Shown piece after piece: positions 21,848 through 33,800 of a stretch of DNA of 64,000 nt; the stretch's first letter is position 1, and each line of letters starts with the position of its first letter. The DNA is from Litoditis marina (lineage: Eukaryota > Nematoda > Chromadorea > Rhabditida > Rhabditidae), in assembly GCA_964036275.1 (NCBI GenBank), contig OZ038434.1, positions 23,603,071 through 23,667,070 on the forward strand, written 5' to 3'. The position numbers and the translations under genes were made by a program. The notes below the pieces were generated by a model. The model was given only the letters and a program-made list of their open reading frames with translations. It was not told where the DNA came from and ran no database searches.

Positions 21848-24800
21848 ATGCGGTTTCTGATACTTGTTCTACCTTTGATTTGTGCCCACGTCGACAATGA
21901 CTTCACCATAGCACAGATAGAGAAGTAAGTATAGTCTGTTCCACGCACTTATAACCCTCTACAGTAATCTTTGAGAACTTCTAGATCAACGTTTCGTAGT
22001 TTGATGTTCTTGGAATGACTTCAATTTTCGCAATTGTGTTTGCTATCTATGCTATCACAAACACTGAAAGTTTGAAACCTAAATAATGATTTGTTGATTA
22101 GAAGAAGCCTTCTAAACACGTGTCAGATTACTGTAGAAGGACATCGATTGGTGCAACGAACTATATGCCAAAAATAGAATCATCTGCTGAAAGTGAGAGG
22201 TATTGAATGTTGATACTTAGCAAGAGTTCACGACAAACTCATTTCGGCACAAATCAAGTATAGTCGTCGACAACGGAAAGGCGAGAGGGTACTGTATATC
22301 CCACTTACCGCTGTTTACGTGCACATGTCTTCGATGCCAAAACTTGCCGGTTATGTGCTCTAGTAGCGCAGTGGTTAGTGGTCTGCCACAAAACTCATGC
22401 TCGCAGGTTCGATTCCAGAGAGAGACAGAACCTTATTGATTCAGAACTGACTATACTCCGTGTCATTCACTTGAGGGGTGCCGGTGTTTCTGTATATGAA
22501 TAACCATAAAATGCGCGTCTTCTGAAGCAATTCGTAGCGGTATATATCGCTTCAACCCGCCATTCTCGTAGTTTTGTCTCGCTAAGTTTCGGGTTAGTTC
22601 CAAAAGTCATGGTGTGAATAGAATAGCAAATCGGTCACCTTCTATAGATGGAGCGGCACTGAGTTTCTTTCGCACACATAGTATACTGAGTAACAAATAC
22701 ATTTGTCAAACTGTGTGACCAGCTCATGCGGTCTGCTATAAAGATACCGCGACAAGTGCGGATCGAACCCAGATCCCTGGAGCGACAGCCGTACACCAAC
22801 CACTTGACCACTCGGCCTCATGGTACAAGTTTTGATCTCAACTCTTTTCTGATCCAGAAAACAATTCAATTCAATTATGTGGAATTGTTTTTGAATTCTT
22901 CCGGGCTCAATCTCAGTTGAGATCTGAGCATTCAGCATTTGACATTATCGTAAATTGTATCCACTCCTATAAGAGCGTTGCTTGGTCTGTCTGTCTGTCT
23001 GGACGAAGCAAAATGTTCTTTTGGTCGAAAAATAGAGAAAAATGGTGCACTTTTTAGTTGGGGTTTCGGAGGAAATGCGTGAAAAGTACGTGATTTTCAG
23101 TTTTAATTTTTAATTTTTCTGAAACCGGTTGCTGTTCGAAACCTAAATAGACTGAAACTGAGAATGAAGCTCGCGCTCTATGTTGAGGGAAAATGTCGTA
23201 CTTTACGTCAAGGAGAACTGTGGCCCCTAATTTCAAAGAGAGCTCTCGCGCCCTATGTTGTCTATGTTGAGAAGTTAAGAAAATTACTCGGGCTCTGTGT
23301 TAAGGAAACATCTGGCGCTTCAAACGAGCAAAAAGTCTCACGTTCTATGATTAAGGATAAGCCCAGCTCTCTATGTTGAACAGAGCTCTCACGCCCTCAC
23401 TTAAGCAAAACGACCGCGCTCTATGTTAAGGAAACGTCTCAAGTTCTATGTTAGGGAGAACTATCGCTTTTTATGTTAAGTGTGAGTCTCGCGCTCTATG
23501 ATAGGGAGAACTCTCGCGCTCTCTGTTATGGAAAAGTCTTGCCTTCTATGTTAGGGAAAACTCTCGCGCTTCATGTTAGAGAGAACTCTTGCGCTCTGTG
23601 TTAAGAAAAAGTCTCGAGCTCCATGTTACGGCAACGATCGCTCTCTATGTTATAGAGAAGTGTTGCACTCTAGGTTGTGAAGAAATCTCGCGGTCTGTGT
23701 TCTCAAATCTCGCGCAAAGAAGGACAATTATGTGGATCCCAACGCCAATCCCAACGCTTCAGTACTCTCAACCGCAATACTTTTTTTCAGTTGCAGTTTA
23801 AAGGACCTAGGCGCCGGGATTGGTTCACATAATCGTCCCACGTTAAGGGGAAGTCTGGCACTCGCCGTGAAACTTGATGAGTATGAAAACAGTAAAAAAT
23901 AGAGAGCAGAAGGACAAAAAAAGAGAGCTGTAAGCTGTTCACAGCCTAGACTCATCAAGGGAGGGGGCGCCGGCTTTAGCCGGCGGCACCTTCCTTGTAG
24001 GAAAATATTTCGCTTCACTTACCTTCAACCTCGTATTTATTTCAGAAATTTGGACTTTTCCGTGGAACCGTGCGATGATTTCTATCGACATGTTTGTCCG
24101 AGTACCCTGAGCCGGAAGCAACTATGGAGCCGAAAAATGATGATGTGGTTAACAACAGCTATCTCTGACTACTATCCAGACAGCCTCAAGAACGTCTTGA
24201 CATCTTTTCAGGTAAGATAATTGATATGTAGTACGACCTGCTTAAACTCATAAAAAGTTATGTTGAACACTGTATCAGACTCATAAAAGTTATGTTGTTG
24301 TACCGCAGCCTTGTCAAAGCGGATGACACAACCAACTGGTGTTAACCAATCCACTCAATATTGAAATGAGCATTAGGGGCAACCCAGAGTACACGAAAAA
24401 GGTAAGTCCTTTGTTATACAAGTATATCATTAACAGAAGCGTGTTTGACTTGCTGATGGATGATGACTCGTCACGCAAATGAGAGCGTGAAAAAAATGTA
24501 GAATTGGGAATGAAAAACGGCAGAGAAAAACAGAAGTTGAGACTTGGCAATCTAGAATACAGTCCCAGAATGAAATACAAACACAATCCAGTAACGAGTA
24601 CAGTAACCCGATGTTTATACAGTAGCTGTCACTAATGTGTTTCTGTATGGTTCCGGATTCGCAGACACCAACTGTAGGAATTGGATTATTTCGCAAATCA
24701 CAACATCACGTAATAAAGTCATATTTTGCGATCACAAAATCACGTCATATGGAATACTTCAGACGGAGAGTTCCCGTGAGCGAATTGAAGTTTCTGAGAA

Positions 24801-27800
24801 AGAAGTTGAAACTGAATTAATGAAGAGGTAAATTTGAACATTCTGATTTGGCCTTTGACTTTTTGATTTTTCATCTCATTTCATTATTGTATCTCACGCC
24901 TTGTTTGCGTAATGAATTCATTCATTCACTCAAAGTTTGTTACATTTGTCACACTAGCAGACGTCAAGTCAAAGGCATATTTTTTTTAGTAGAGCTGATT
25001 GATATTTTTAGATAACGTGATTTCATATGACCGAATACCAAAACCTCACAAGTGTAGAGCTGAATCTGATGTATTTTCACACTGATGCATAGTGGATGTG
25101 ACGGCTGTAAATCCATATAAGACCTGGCAAACTAAAAGATTTCGGAAAAGGCCATTTATTCTCCGCTTTTGGTCTTTTTTGTCGAAGATTGAACCGGAGG
25201 GTGGTATCGCTCAGAGAAAAGGTGAAAATTGAACGAAAGCCTCAGAAATTTCGAGGTTTTCGAACTTTCAACTGAAAACGTTGATTGCGTCCCAAATGTA
25301 TCAAAAAACAGCAAAAAGTGCGGAGGTTGAACCCACGAAGTCAGAACTGTTGCCCCGGCAAGATAGCCGACGAACATCTAAGAACACAGGTGTTTATCGA
25401 AAAATGTTGCAGGGCAAAAATTTCCCACTCGATGAAATTGCCTTGGCAGAAAATGAAACTACAATAACGAGAAAAACTCCAAAAACTAATTTTGCATCTC
25501 TAGAGCTCACTTAAACCCTTTTTATATTGCTACCTTTCTAAAATAGACTGTTGCTCATGTCTTCTAACCACGCTGATATTCTTTTTTTGTTTGTCTATCG
25601 TCTTTGAATGGTTTCTTTTACATAAATACTTCATTCCGTAGCGTATTCCCATTAAAACACCTATTATCTATGAAACTAATTGTATTTGTGTCCACTCGTA
25701 TTGAAAGGACTGGCAACATTAGCTTTCACCCGGTCCAACGCGTGAATCTCACGGTCGGATATGGGGGAAGCTCGGCTGTCTGATACCATGCCATGGGCGA
25801 GTGGGCGGAGCCAATAGGCACATGCCACAATGAGAGAGTGTGCGAATGCGAGAGAGCGCCGACGCGAGACAGGTTCAATGCGCCATCGATTGATTTGACT
25901 CATTGGTTCATGACGCATACATGGCACACGGTTCAGCTTACAAGATCTATTCAAATCATGAAATAAGAATTAAAACTTAAATAGCACCTTTTTAAAAGAA
26001 AACCTAAACTTAATACTGAATGAAAGATTACAATTAACAACTATTCAAATCAACATTTTCACAATGTAGACTTCAGATCGAAATAGAGTAAGTAGACCTG
26101 AGTAACTGCGAGATGCGTAGATGAAACAATTATGTAAACGTTGAAAATATATAAACTCAATATACGATTATTATCGTTCTCATATACCGGACAGTTCAGT
26201 CCGGTCGCGCCAAACTCGAACTTTTTGCCGTGGCAATTTCTCGGACAGTCGATCTTCTTGCAATGGAAATTTTCCTGATTTCAAGTCTAGCCCGGGAATT
26301 TTCCCCTAGTGATTTCAAGGATTTTGGAATGAATAATTGCTCTAGCGACTGTACAAGAACTAACAACCAACTAATTCATTCGAAAGTTACGTCAATTTTA
26401 GCTCAAATAAAAAAGTTTGCTGACTTCACCCTGGAAACTCGACAAAAATTCCAAAAGCGGAGAATAAATTGTAATTTCGAAAGAATTTTGAATTTGGCGC
26501 CGAAAGCGCAAATTGTATATTTGGTCCCGCACCGCGTGCGGTACGGTAGCATTGTGGTGAGAGAAAATCCTAAATTTTCTCGCATTTATCCAAGTTTTAC
26601 GTGTTGTGCGTGGTTGGTGTCTATATTTTCGTCAGTTATTGATACTATATTCGAATGGTGCTGAACTCAGGCCCCCAGGTTGGGGATGAAGTTACGGTTT
26701 CGACAGATAGAAGTCAGCAACAACAACAAGAAGTGCCGCCTCCGCAGGGAGTTTCTGCAATTCCTATAGCTTCCCCCATGCAAGTGATGTCGGTGGATGT
26801 CGTCTCCAAATTGCTCGATGATGCGGTCAAAGCCGCCCAATTACAAGCTATTAAACTAGTCGCCGCGGTTACTGAGAAACCGAAGGAAACCACGCCTGTA
26901 TTCACTCGAAAAGGTTTCCAACAGCAGTTTGAGTTTAACGCTCAAATTATCAAGAACCTAACCATCGTGATAGCCGAAGATCGACTAGGTGTCCATAAGG
27001 AGCGTCTGCAAGCGTCAGTGGAACTGCTCAACCAACGGAACCAAACCTTGGTGGTCGCCGATCGGAAACCTGAAGTTTTCGCTTATCTGGAGTCCCGTGA
27101 GCAAGCTGAAAAATACAAGACCTCTAATCCTATTCTAGCTGAGTTCGTGGTCAAATCGGATAAGGAAGATGCGAAATCCAAGGAAAAGGCCCATTCCTCC
27201 AGGTCCCGTTCTCCCATTAGGCGGCCCTTTCGCGCGGGGGGTGTGGACCGGCAGCCCGCACCCCGGAAAGTCTTCCATCGATATTCCGAAGAAGACCGCC
27301 CTTCCACCTCCTCTAGCTATAGAGGCTCCTCGTCTTATTCTGGTCGGCCAGCCTTCGGATCTAGCCGTCACGGCCCCCAAGGTATTCGAGGTACTCGCCC
27401 AGCTGGAACCTGCTACCGTTGCGGCAACCCAGGGCATTGGGCTAGGGAGTGCAAGGTCAACATCTAGAGGTGAGTATTCTGTGGGCTCTATTCATGATTC
27501 GAGTGTTAGGGAGTTTTGGCGGGGTCTCGACCCCTCGAAATTGGTTCTCGATACCATAAGCTCAGGTTATGTCATACCTTTTGTTTCGGTGCCAGCTCAG
27601 TTTTGTGCGGCCAAAAATAACAATTCTACGATTTATCATGAAAAATTTATTTCGGATACTATTGCAGGTCTGGCGGAGTCGGGGGCAATCTCGGAGGTTG
27701 CGCGTGTTCAGGACACCAGGATCAATCCAATTTCGGTCGCGACTGGTAAGAAACTACGTCTTATTCTGGATCTTTCATTGCTGAACCTGCATTTGCAGAG

Positions 27801-30800
27801 AGATAGGGTGAAATTCGAAGATATGTCTTTGGTTATGGATCTGTTGCCAAGGGAAGGTTTCATTTGCACGTTTGACCTAAAAGCTGGTTATCATCATATT
27901 CTTGTGGCTGAACATCACAGAAAATATCTGGGTTTTCAATGGGAAGGAAAAGTGTTTGTATATAATGTGGTCCCCTTTGGGCTCTCTTCCGCCCCGAGGC
28001 TTTTCACTAAGATGCTAAGGCCATTCGTGGAGAAATGGAGATCAGAAGGTAGAGGTGTGGCTCTATATATTGATGATGGTATAATTTGGGATACTTCCAG
28101 GTCCAGATGTTCAGACTCGGCAGCAGCTATCAGGGACGATCTCGACAGAGGTGGATGGTTATTCGCCCCAGAGAAATGCAACTGGGAGCCAGAGCACAAA
28201 GGAGAATGGTTAGGCTTTGCTATTGATTTGAATAGGTTCGAAATTGCTATCACCGAAAGAAGAATGCAGAAAGCGAGGGAGTTATTGAGCTTTCTGATGA
28301 GAACGAGAGCAATCTCTTTGCAGGAAAGGCTAAGGTGGACGGGTACTTTAGCTTCATGCCATCTCGTTATTTCAGATCGAGAGAGGAGGCAGACAATGGC
28401 GGTAACTCGACAAGTGGCATCGGCTCAGGAAGAGGGATCGGCTCTGTCCTTCAGATGGCAGAAATCTTCAGAGGAACAGAGTGAGTTTGCTTTCTGGAAT
28501 GTTGAATTGAGGAATCCACTGAGTGTTTCGTTAGATGTTCCAAACACAGAATTTCTGCACGATTTTACTGTTAGCGTAGATGCCTCCAACATGGCCCTGG
28601 GGGCTGTTTTGGAGATCATGCCAGCACACCTCACTTGCTCCAAACCACTAGATCAGCAGGAGAGGGAAAAATCTAGCACTTGGCGCGAGTTACACGCTAT
28701 TTATTTCGGTTTAACTTCTTTCGCAGACTATATTAGGGGTAATATTCTCGTGAGAACGGATAATCAAGCCGCCGAAATTATTTGCAGAAAGGGGAGTATT
28801 AAAGAGGAATTACATGACATAGCTAGATTGATTTGGGGATGGGAATCATGCTATGGGGTGAAACTGAAGGTTATTTGGGTTCCAAGGGAAGAAAACGAGG
28901 AAGCGGATGCAGCAAGCAGAGTTCTAGACTCAGACGATTGGCAAATTAGCCAAACTACGTCCAACTGGTTGCAGCGAAAATGGGGAATATGTAGTTTCGA
29001 TATGTTTGCATCGGCTCATAATAGTCATTGTGAGCAATTCTGTTCCAGGACCTGGGAACCGACAGCAAGCGGAGTCGACGCATTCGGAGACGGCACGAGA
29101 AGACTCTGGCACCAATTCCTATGGTTAGTTCCGCCAGTCACCCTAGTCTGTAAGACTATCAGGTACCTGGAGTTTGTAAAAGGGTCGGGTATTCTGGGAT
29201 GCCCCTGGTGGAAGGCACAGCCTTTCATGGCTATCCTTAAACCAGGGGGGGTATGGGCGGAGTTCGTGAAAAATGGTTTACTCTATCCTACGGGAGCCAA
29301 GATTTTGCAGTGCACTAGTTCAGGAGAGGCGTTCTCTTCAGAATTTTTGCAGTTCCCATTCGCGTTTCTCCTGCTAGACTTCTCCGAGAACCCTAGATCT
29401 CGCAGACAGCCAAACTTCTAGTTCCCAGACTTTTTGGGTCCATAAAGCTTTCGTATCTCAAAAATGTCTTCGAAATTTTAGTTATGCCGTAGTATACGGA
29501 GGTATAATTGTAATTTCGAAAGAATTTTGAATTTGGCGCCGAAAGCGCAAATTGTATATTTGGTCCCGCACCGCGTGCGGTACGGTAGCATTGTGGTGAG
29601 AGAAAATCCTAAATTTTCTCGCATTTATCCAAGTTTTACGTGTTGTGCGTGGTCTTCCACCCCACCCGCCCTCAGACCACGCACGGCCATTCCTATCGTG
29701 TTTATTACGTACGTTATATTTAAGGTGACAAATGGTCAGAGGCGGAGCGTCTGCAAAAACTAGCCATGGAAAGCGGAATGCCGGAAGTTGCTGCGGGTCT
29801 GCGGAGGGCAATGGTTACGGATCGGGCCCCCGCCACCATCAATCAGTACATGGGACACGCTAGAAGATTCTCCACCTGGCAGCTCGAGAACAACATCTCC
29901 AATGTTCATCTGAGTAAGGTTAGAAATTTGTATCTTGCACATTGTATCAATAATAATATGCATAAGTCTATCGTTACCATCGCGTCCGCTCTTTCTTACT
30001 TTTTCGGGGTTCAAACAGGGGGAGAGAGAGAGGTTGAATCTTCGATTTTGGATTCCGCATCTAGAAGTGCCGCCCCTACGCAACATCGTTCCAAAATTAC
30101 GCCTGAACATTATTCGCATATTATGGAAAAGGCACTTTTGGAAGAATCCTCATCATCTCTACGCGCAGCAGCGTTAGCCATAGTTTTATATAGAGGGATG
30201 CTCAGGATCGGGGAGGCGCAAAATCTAATGTGCTCGGATGTCTCCAGTAACGGGGATACTTGGTCTCTACATATTCGACGTTCCAAAACAGACCAAACAG
30301 CGAAGGGCGCCAAAGTGGTTTTCAAAATTCCGGCGAATTCCTCAGAGAGTAAAATCTGGGTGCGCTTCACCGAGAGTATGGAAGTGGGTTCTCATCTTCC
30401 CTTGTTCATCTCTCAATCCACCCTAGTACCGCTCACAATTTCTACATTGTCGTCCGAGCTTCAGAAACTATTTAAGAAAGCGGACCTTCAGGATTTCGGA
30501 TACACAACGCATAGTTTCAGAGGTGGCAGAGCGTCCGCGGCTCTCGAAGCGGGGGTGACCGGACAAGCAGTCATGGCGGTTGGTCGATGGAAAACCTCTC
30601 GTGCCTTCCAAGCCTACATTCGTCCGACGCATCTGCCCGATGTTCCTTGATGTGCTGCCTCAACCACATCGTTGCCCTCTCTCTCTACCCTCGGTATTCC
30701 CCATTTCCTCTCAAACTTCCCTCTATTCTTTCTCCCATGCTCTACCTCATTTTCACCTCTGTCTAAGAAACAATCATTGGTTTCTTACATCTTTCTATGC

Positions 30801-33800
30801 CCGCCTCCAAGGGTCACTTTCTGTATTTTCCTCATGTATCCCCGCCACCAAGGGGCTTTCGTTTGTTCAATTAACCCCGTTCCATAAGGGGCATTATGCT
30901 GTTATGTTTACCCCGCTGTTGTCTAGGGGCTGTTGTTGTTATTGTTGTTGCTGGTGTGGCCCTGGTCCACCTTGCGCACACACAAATAAAGCTTTCGTAT
31001 TCCATAAAGCTTTCGTATCTCAAAAATGTCTTCGAAATTTTAGTTATGCCGTAGTATACGGAGGTATAATGGCCTTTTCCGAAATCTTTTAGTTTGCCGG
31101 GTCCTATATGTATTCTGACTGTGAGATTTCGACCTCCGTCTCAGAAACATACGTTGTCTCTCTCATCACACGTTCCCGCAGAAAACGAGTCCGGCGATAG
31201 AGGATCTGGCGAACTAAAAAATAAAAGCTAATATTGTTCTCTCTCATTAAGAACGTTTTTGTCCAGTTTGGACCGTGTGCTGTACAAAACTACTGATTTG
31301 AGCCAAATTTGTCTAAATATTCGAAGCAATGCAGTGGTTGTTGTTCCCTGTATAGTTCTTAAAGCAGTGATACTTTTCAAATTTTTTTGAAACCCACGAA
31401 ACATTCCTGGGCTGTTTTTTTCCGTATGAAAAACTCCACAGTGAGAGATCGAGTCTTGGAGAAAGTGTCCCGGCAAAAACTCAGTTCTGCAAAATCGAAC
31501 AATAATATTCTCTATGTCCTACTGTAATGAGCCAATAGAACTTGCCGTATGAAATTGAGAATAATAGTAAATACGATTCCATAGTTTATCAAGTTGCATG
31601 ATTTTCTTAACTACCCGTATAGCAGTGATCCGAGTTCATTTAAAACATTTCGATTTGAAATCTACATAGTAAAATGGTAATTTAACCACTTTTTAACATC
31701 CAATTTCACTCAAGTTCAGTATTAAGTTCGGGTTTTTCTTTTAATAGAAGCTGTCTGAGCTTTTCACTCTGAGTAACTTTTAAGTTTCGATGCTAGTTTC
31801 CCATGTTTTCGAGAGGGTACGCTGAACCGTGTACCATGTACGCGTTATGAATCTATGAGTGAATGAATCGTATCGCTGGTTCCTCGTTGTCGCGCGCACT
31901 CCCACACCCTCTCATCATCTTTATGTACTTTGGCCCCGCCCCTCCTCGCATGGCAGACAATATAGTTGACATTTCCCCCATAAAAACAGCAGAGGGTTCA
32001 TCTGATTGAGCGATGCGGGGCGAGTGGTCGTTGATCACTTGTCAGCGTTTGAGAGAGTGTGTAGATCAATGATACGCAGACTGCGCTTTCGTTTTTGTAC
32101 TCGTTTTCAGGCTTGTTTTGTTATTGTGGTTGTAACTACTTTGAATTTGCTGCCTAGGCAATTTTATCGAGCTTTTAATTTTTGCTTTGCATTTTGTCCG
32201 AATCCGGTGTTTTCGCCTAGGCGAAGTTGTTCAGTTCCCTCACAAAACCTGTCATGTTCTTCGGCTATTCCAGCTGCGCCAATGTTTTAATTTTGTGTTA
32301 CAGATGGAACAAAATCAATGCTTTTCAGCTGAAAGTACGACAATCTCGAGATTTTCAACTATTTCGTTCATTTTTGATTTTTCCCGAGCAATTTTAACGT
32401 CTTATTTCATCTTCAAAAAACATCAAGAATAGAGAAAGCATCAGCTTTCCAGACATCATTCAAAATGTCAATATAGTACACAACTCGAGAGACGCAATGT
32501 AATATGAAGGTGTGGGAATAGTCCTGAATAGAACCTCTCCAGTAAACTACGTAACATTTCGTGACACTTAACTATCCTGGACTCTGATGTGTTTCTGCTT
32601 CATTCAGATGCCTTGTCAATTCAACATCATTTCATCAGCTCTATTCTCGAATTCTGCCCGTCCAAATCAAAACCAATTGCTGGTTCTCAGTGCGCCATTT
32701 AATCGGGACACTCAATGTTTCGGAACACACACAACCGCTGGAGGTGGGGGAAATGGTCAATCCTCATTGAATTCGAATTAAGAAGAGAGCTCTGGTTATA
32801 ATAAATACAATGTAGAAGAACAGTTGGGTAAAAATCGCTCGTTGTTGTGAACACAATACTGGGCGCTTGATGTTCAGATGAGCCAAACGTGTAAAACCGA
32901 AAAAGTTGATCCGCTAATTTTTTGATTAAATATATTTGATAACAGGACGACTCACATAGTCCAGAATCCAAATTTTTGTGAAAATAACCCCCCCCCCCCC
33001 CCCCAATGTAAGAACACATACAAATACGACGAGTTACCTTGTTTCGTACTTGCTTGTGAGCGAGTGCACTTGCTTGTGAGCACTGAGTGAACCACCGTTA
33101 CGATTGATTCCATGATTATGCCAATCTGCTTGTAGTGAGAAATGTAGAACAAATTTCTTAATTCAGTTGGCAATTCCATATGTGAATAACTCCAATGATC
33201 ATCACTACATTCATAGAATCTTATTATGCTACCAGTTAATTCAAACTAAGGCGTTGTTATTCACCTGGTGAAACGTGAGACGTAGAAACAGATAAATAAC
33301 GTTGGTTTGAGAAAACCCAGACTGGGATCCGGAACAGAAAATCTCATGTACCACGGCACCAGTCAAACTAAACGTCTTTCAGTACGAGGTCTACGAGTGC
33401 GAAGTGGCCCTGCGGGACAATGTTACTCTGACTGCATGGTATAATTACATCAGGGACGAAAAGAACAATTTTGCGGAAAAAGAGAAGGCCGCGAAGGACA
33501 TGTTCGTAACAGTCAAGGAGACGATGTTGAACCTGCTGCTAGTGAGTTGTAGTAGATAAGTTTTATTATTCTGTTATAAGTTGTCGCTTCTCGTCCTTTG
33601 CTCGGTTTTTCGTACTATTGCCGTACATTGATACTAACTTCAATGATTTATATCAGAAAGTTCATATCAACTGAAAAACGAATATGGATAAAAAATGGCA
33701 ATCAAGTGGCCTTATCAATAACAAATCTATACTCACAGCTCCGATTTTGGAATTTCTAAAAATGTTCCGAATGTGTTTTTGAATGATTATGGACAACTGG

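Larger units (their letters stand above)
26467..31070 (+). mobile_element. DIRS/PAT-type tyrosine-recombinase retrotransposon, intact
   Basis: About 4.6 kb with split direct repeats in the order A1 (26,467-26,614), B1 (29,439-29,508), A2 (29,506-29,653), B2 (31,001-31,070). A1 and A2 are identical over 148 bases, B1 and B2 over 70. It carries a gag-like frame, an RT-RNase H frame and a separate tyrosine recombinase frame, all uninterrupted and all on the plus strand, the same orientation as gene A. There are no LTRs, no DDE integrase and no target duplication; the element is joined to its host at a shared AAT. This fits integration of a circular intermediate by the recombinase. The perfect repeats imply a recent insertion. 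Confidence 0.9.
25113..31110 (+). mobile_element. Foldback element, interrupted by DIRS-type element
   Basis: The left arm begins at 25,113 with CATATAAGACCTGGCAAACT and continues through TTCGGAAAAGGCCATTTATT. The inverted right arm is split: its inner part lies at about 26,445-26,466 and its outer part at 31,071-31,110 (GGCCTTTTCCGAAATCTTTT, then GGTCCTATATG). About 70 bases can be matched closely; further in, the arms are only loosely similar. No transposase frame is seen, so this is a non-autonomous host element for the retrotransposon. Confidence 0.7.

Noticed and set aside
24635..24820. Alternative frame over exon 3 of gene A
   Set aside because: The exon 24,763-24,827 in the other frame matches exon 3 of genes B and C in length (65 bases), phase and sequence (for example ERIE/NRIR).
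26230..26664. 144-residue frame upstream of gag
   Set aside because: It crosses the element boundary and repeat A1, so it is a chance frame over the host foldback and the repeat, not an element gene.
29766..30650. Phage or bacterial integrase
   Set aside because: The tyrosine recombinase is embedded in a gag/RT element with split direct repeats; a prophage or contamination is not needed.
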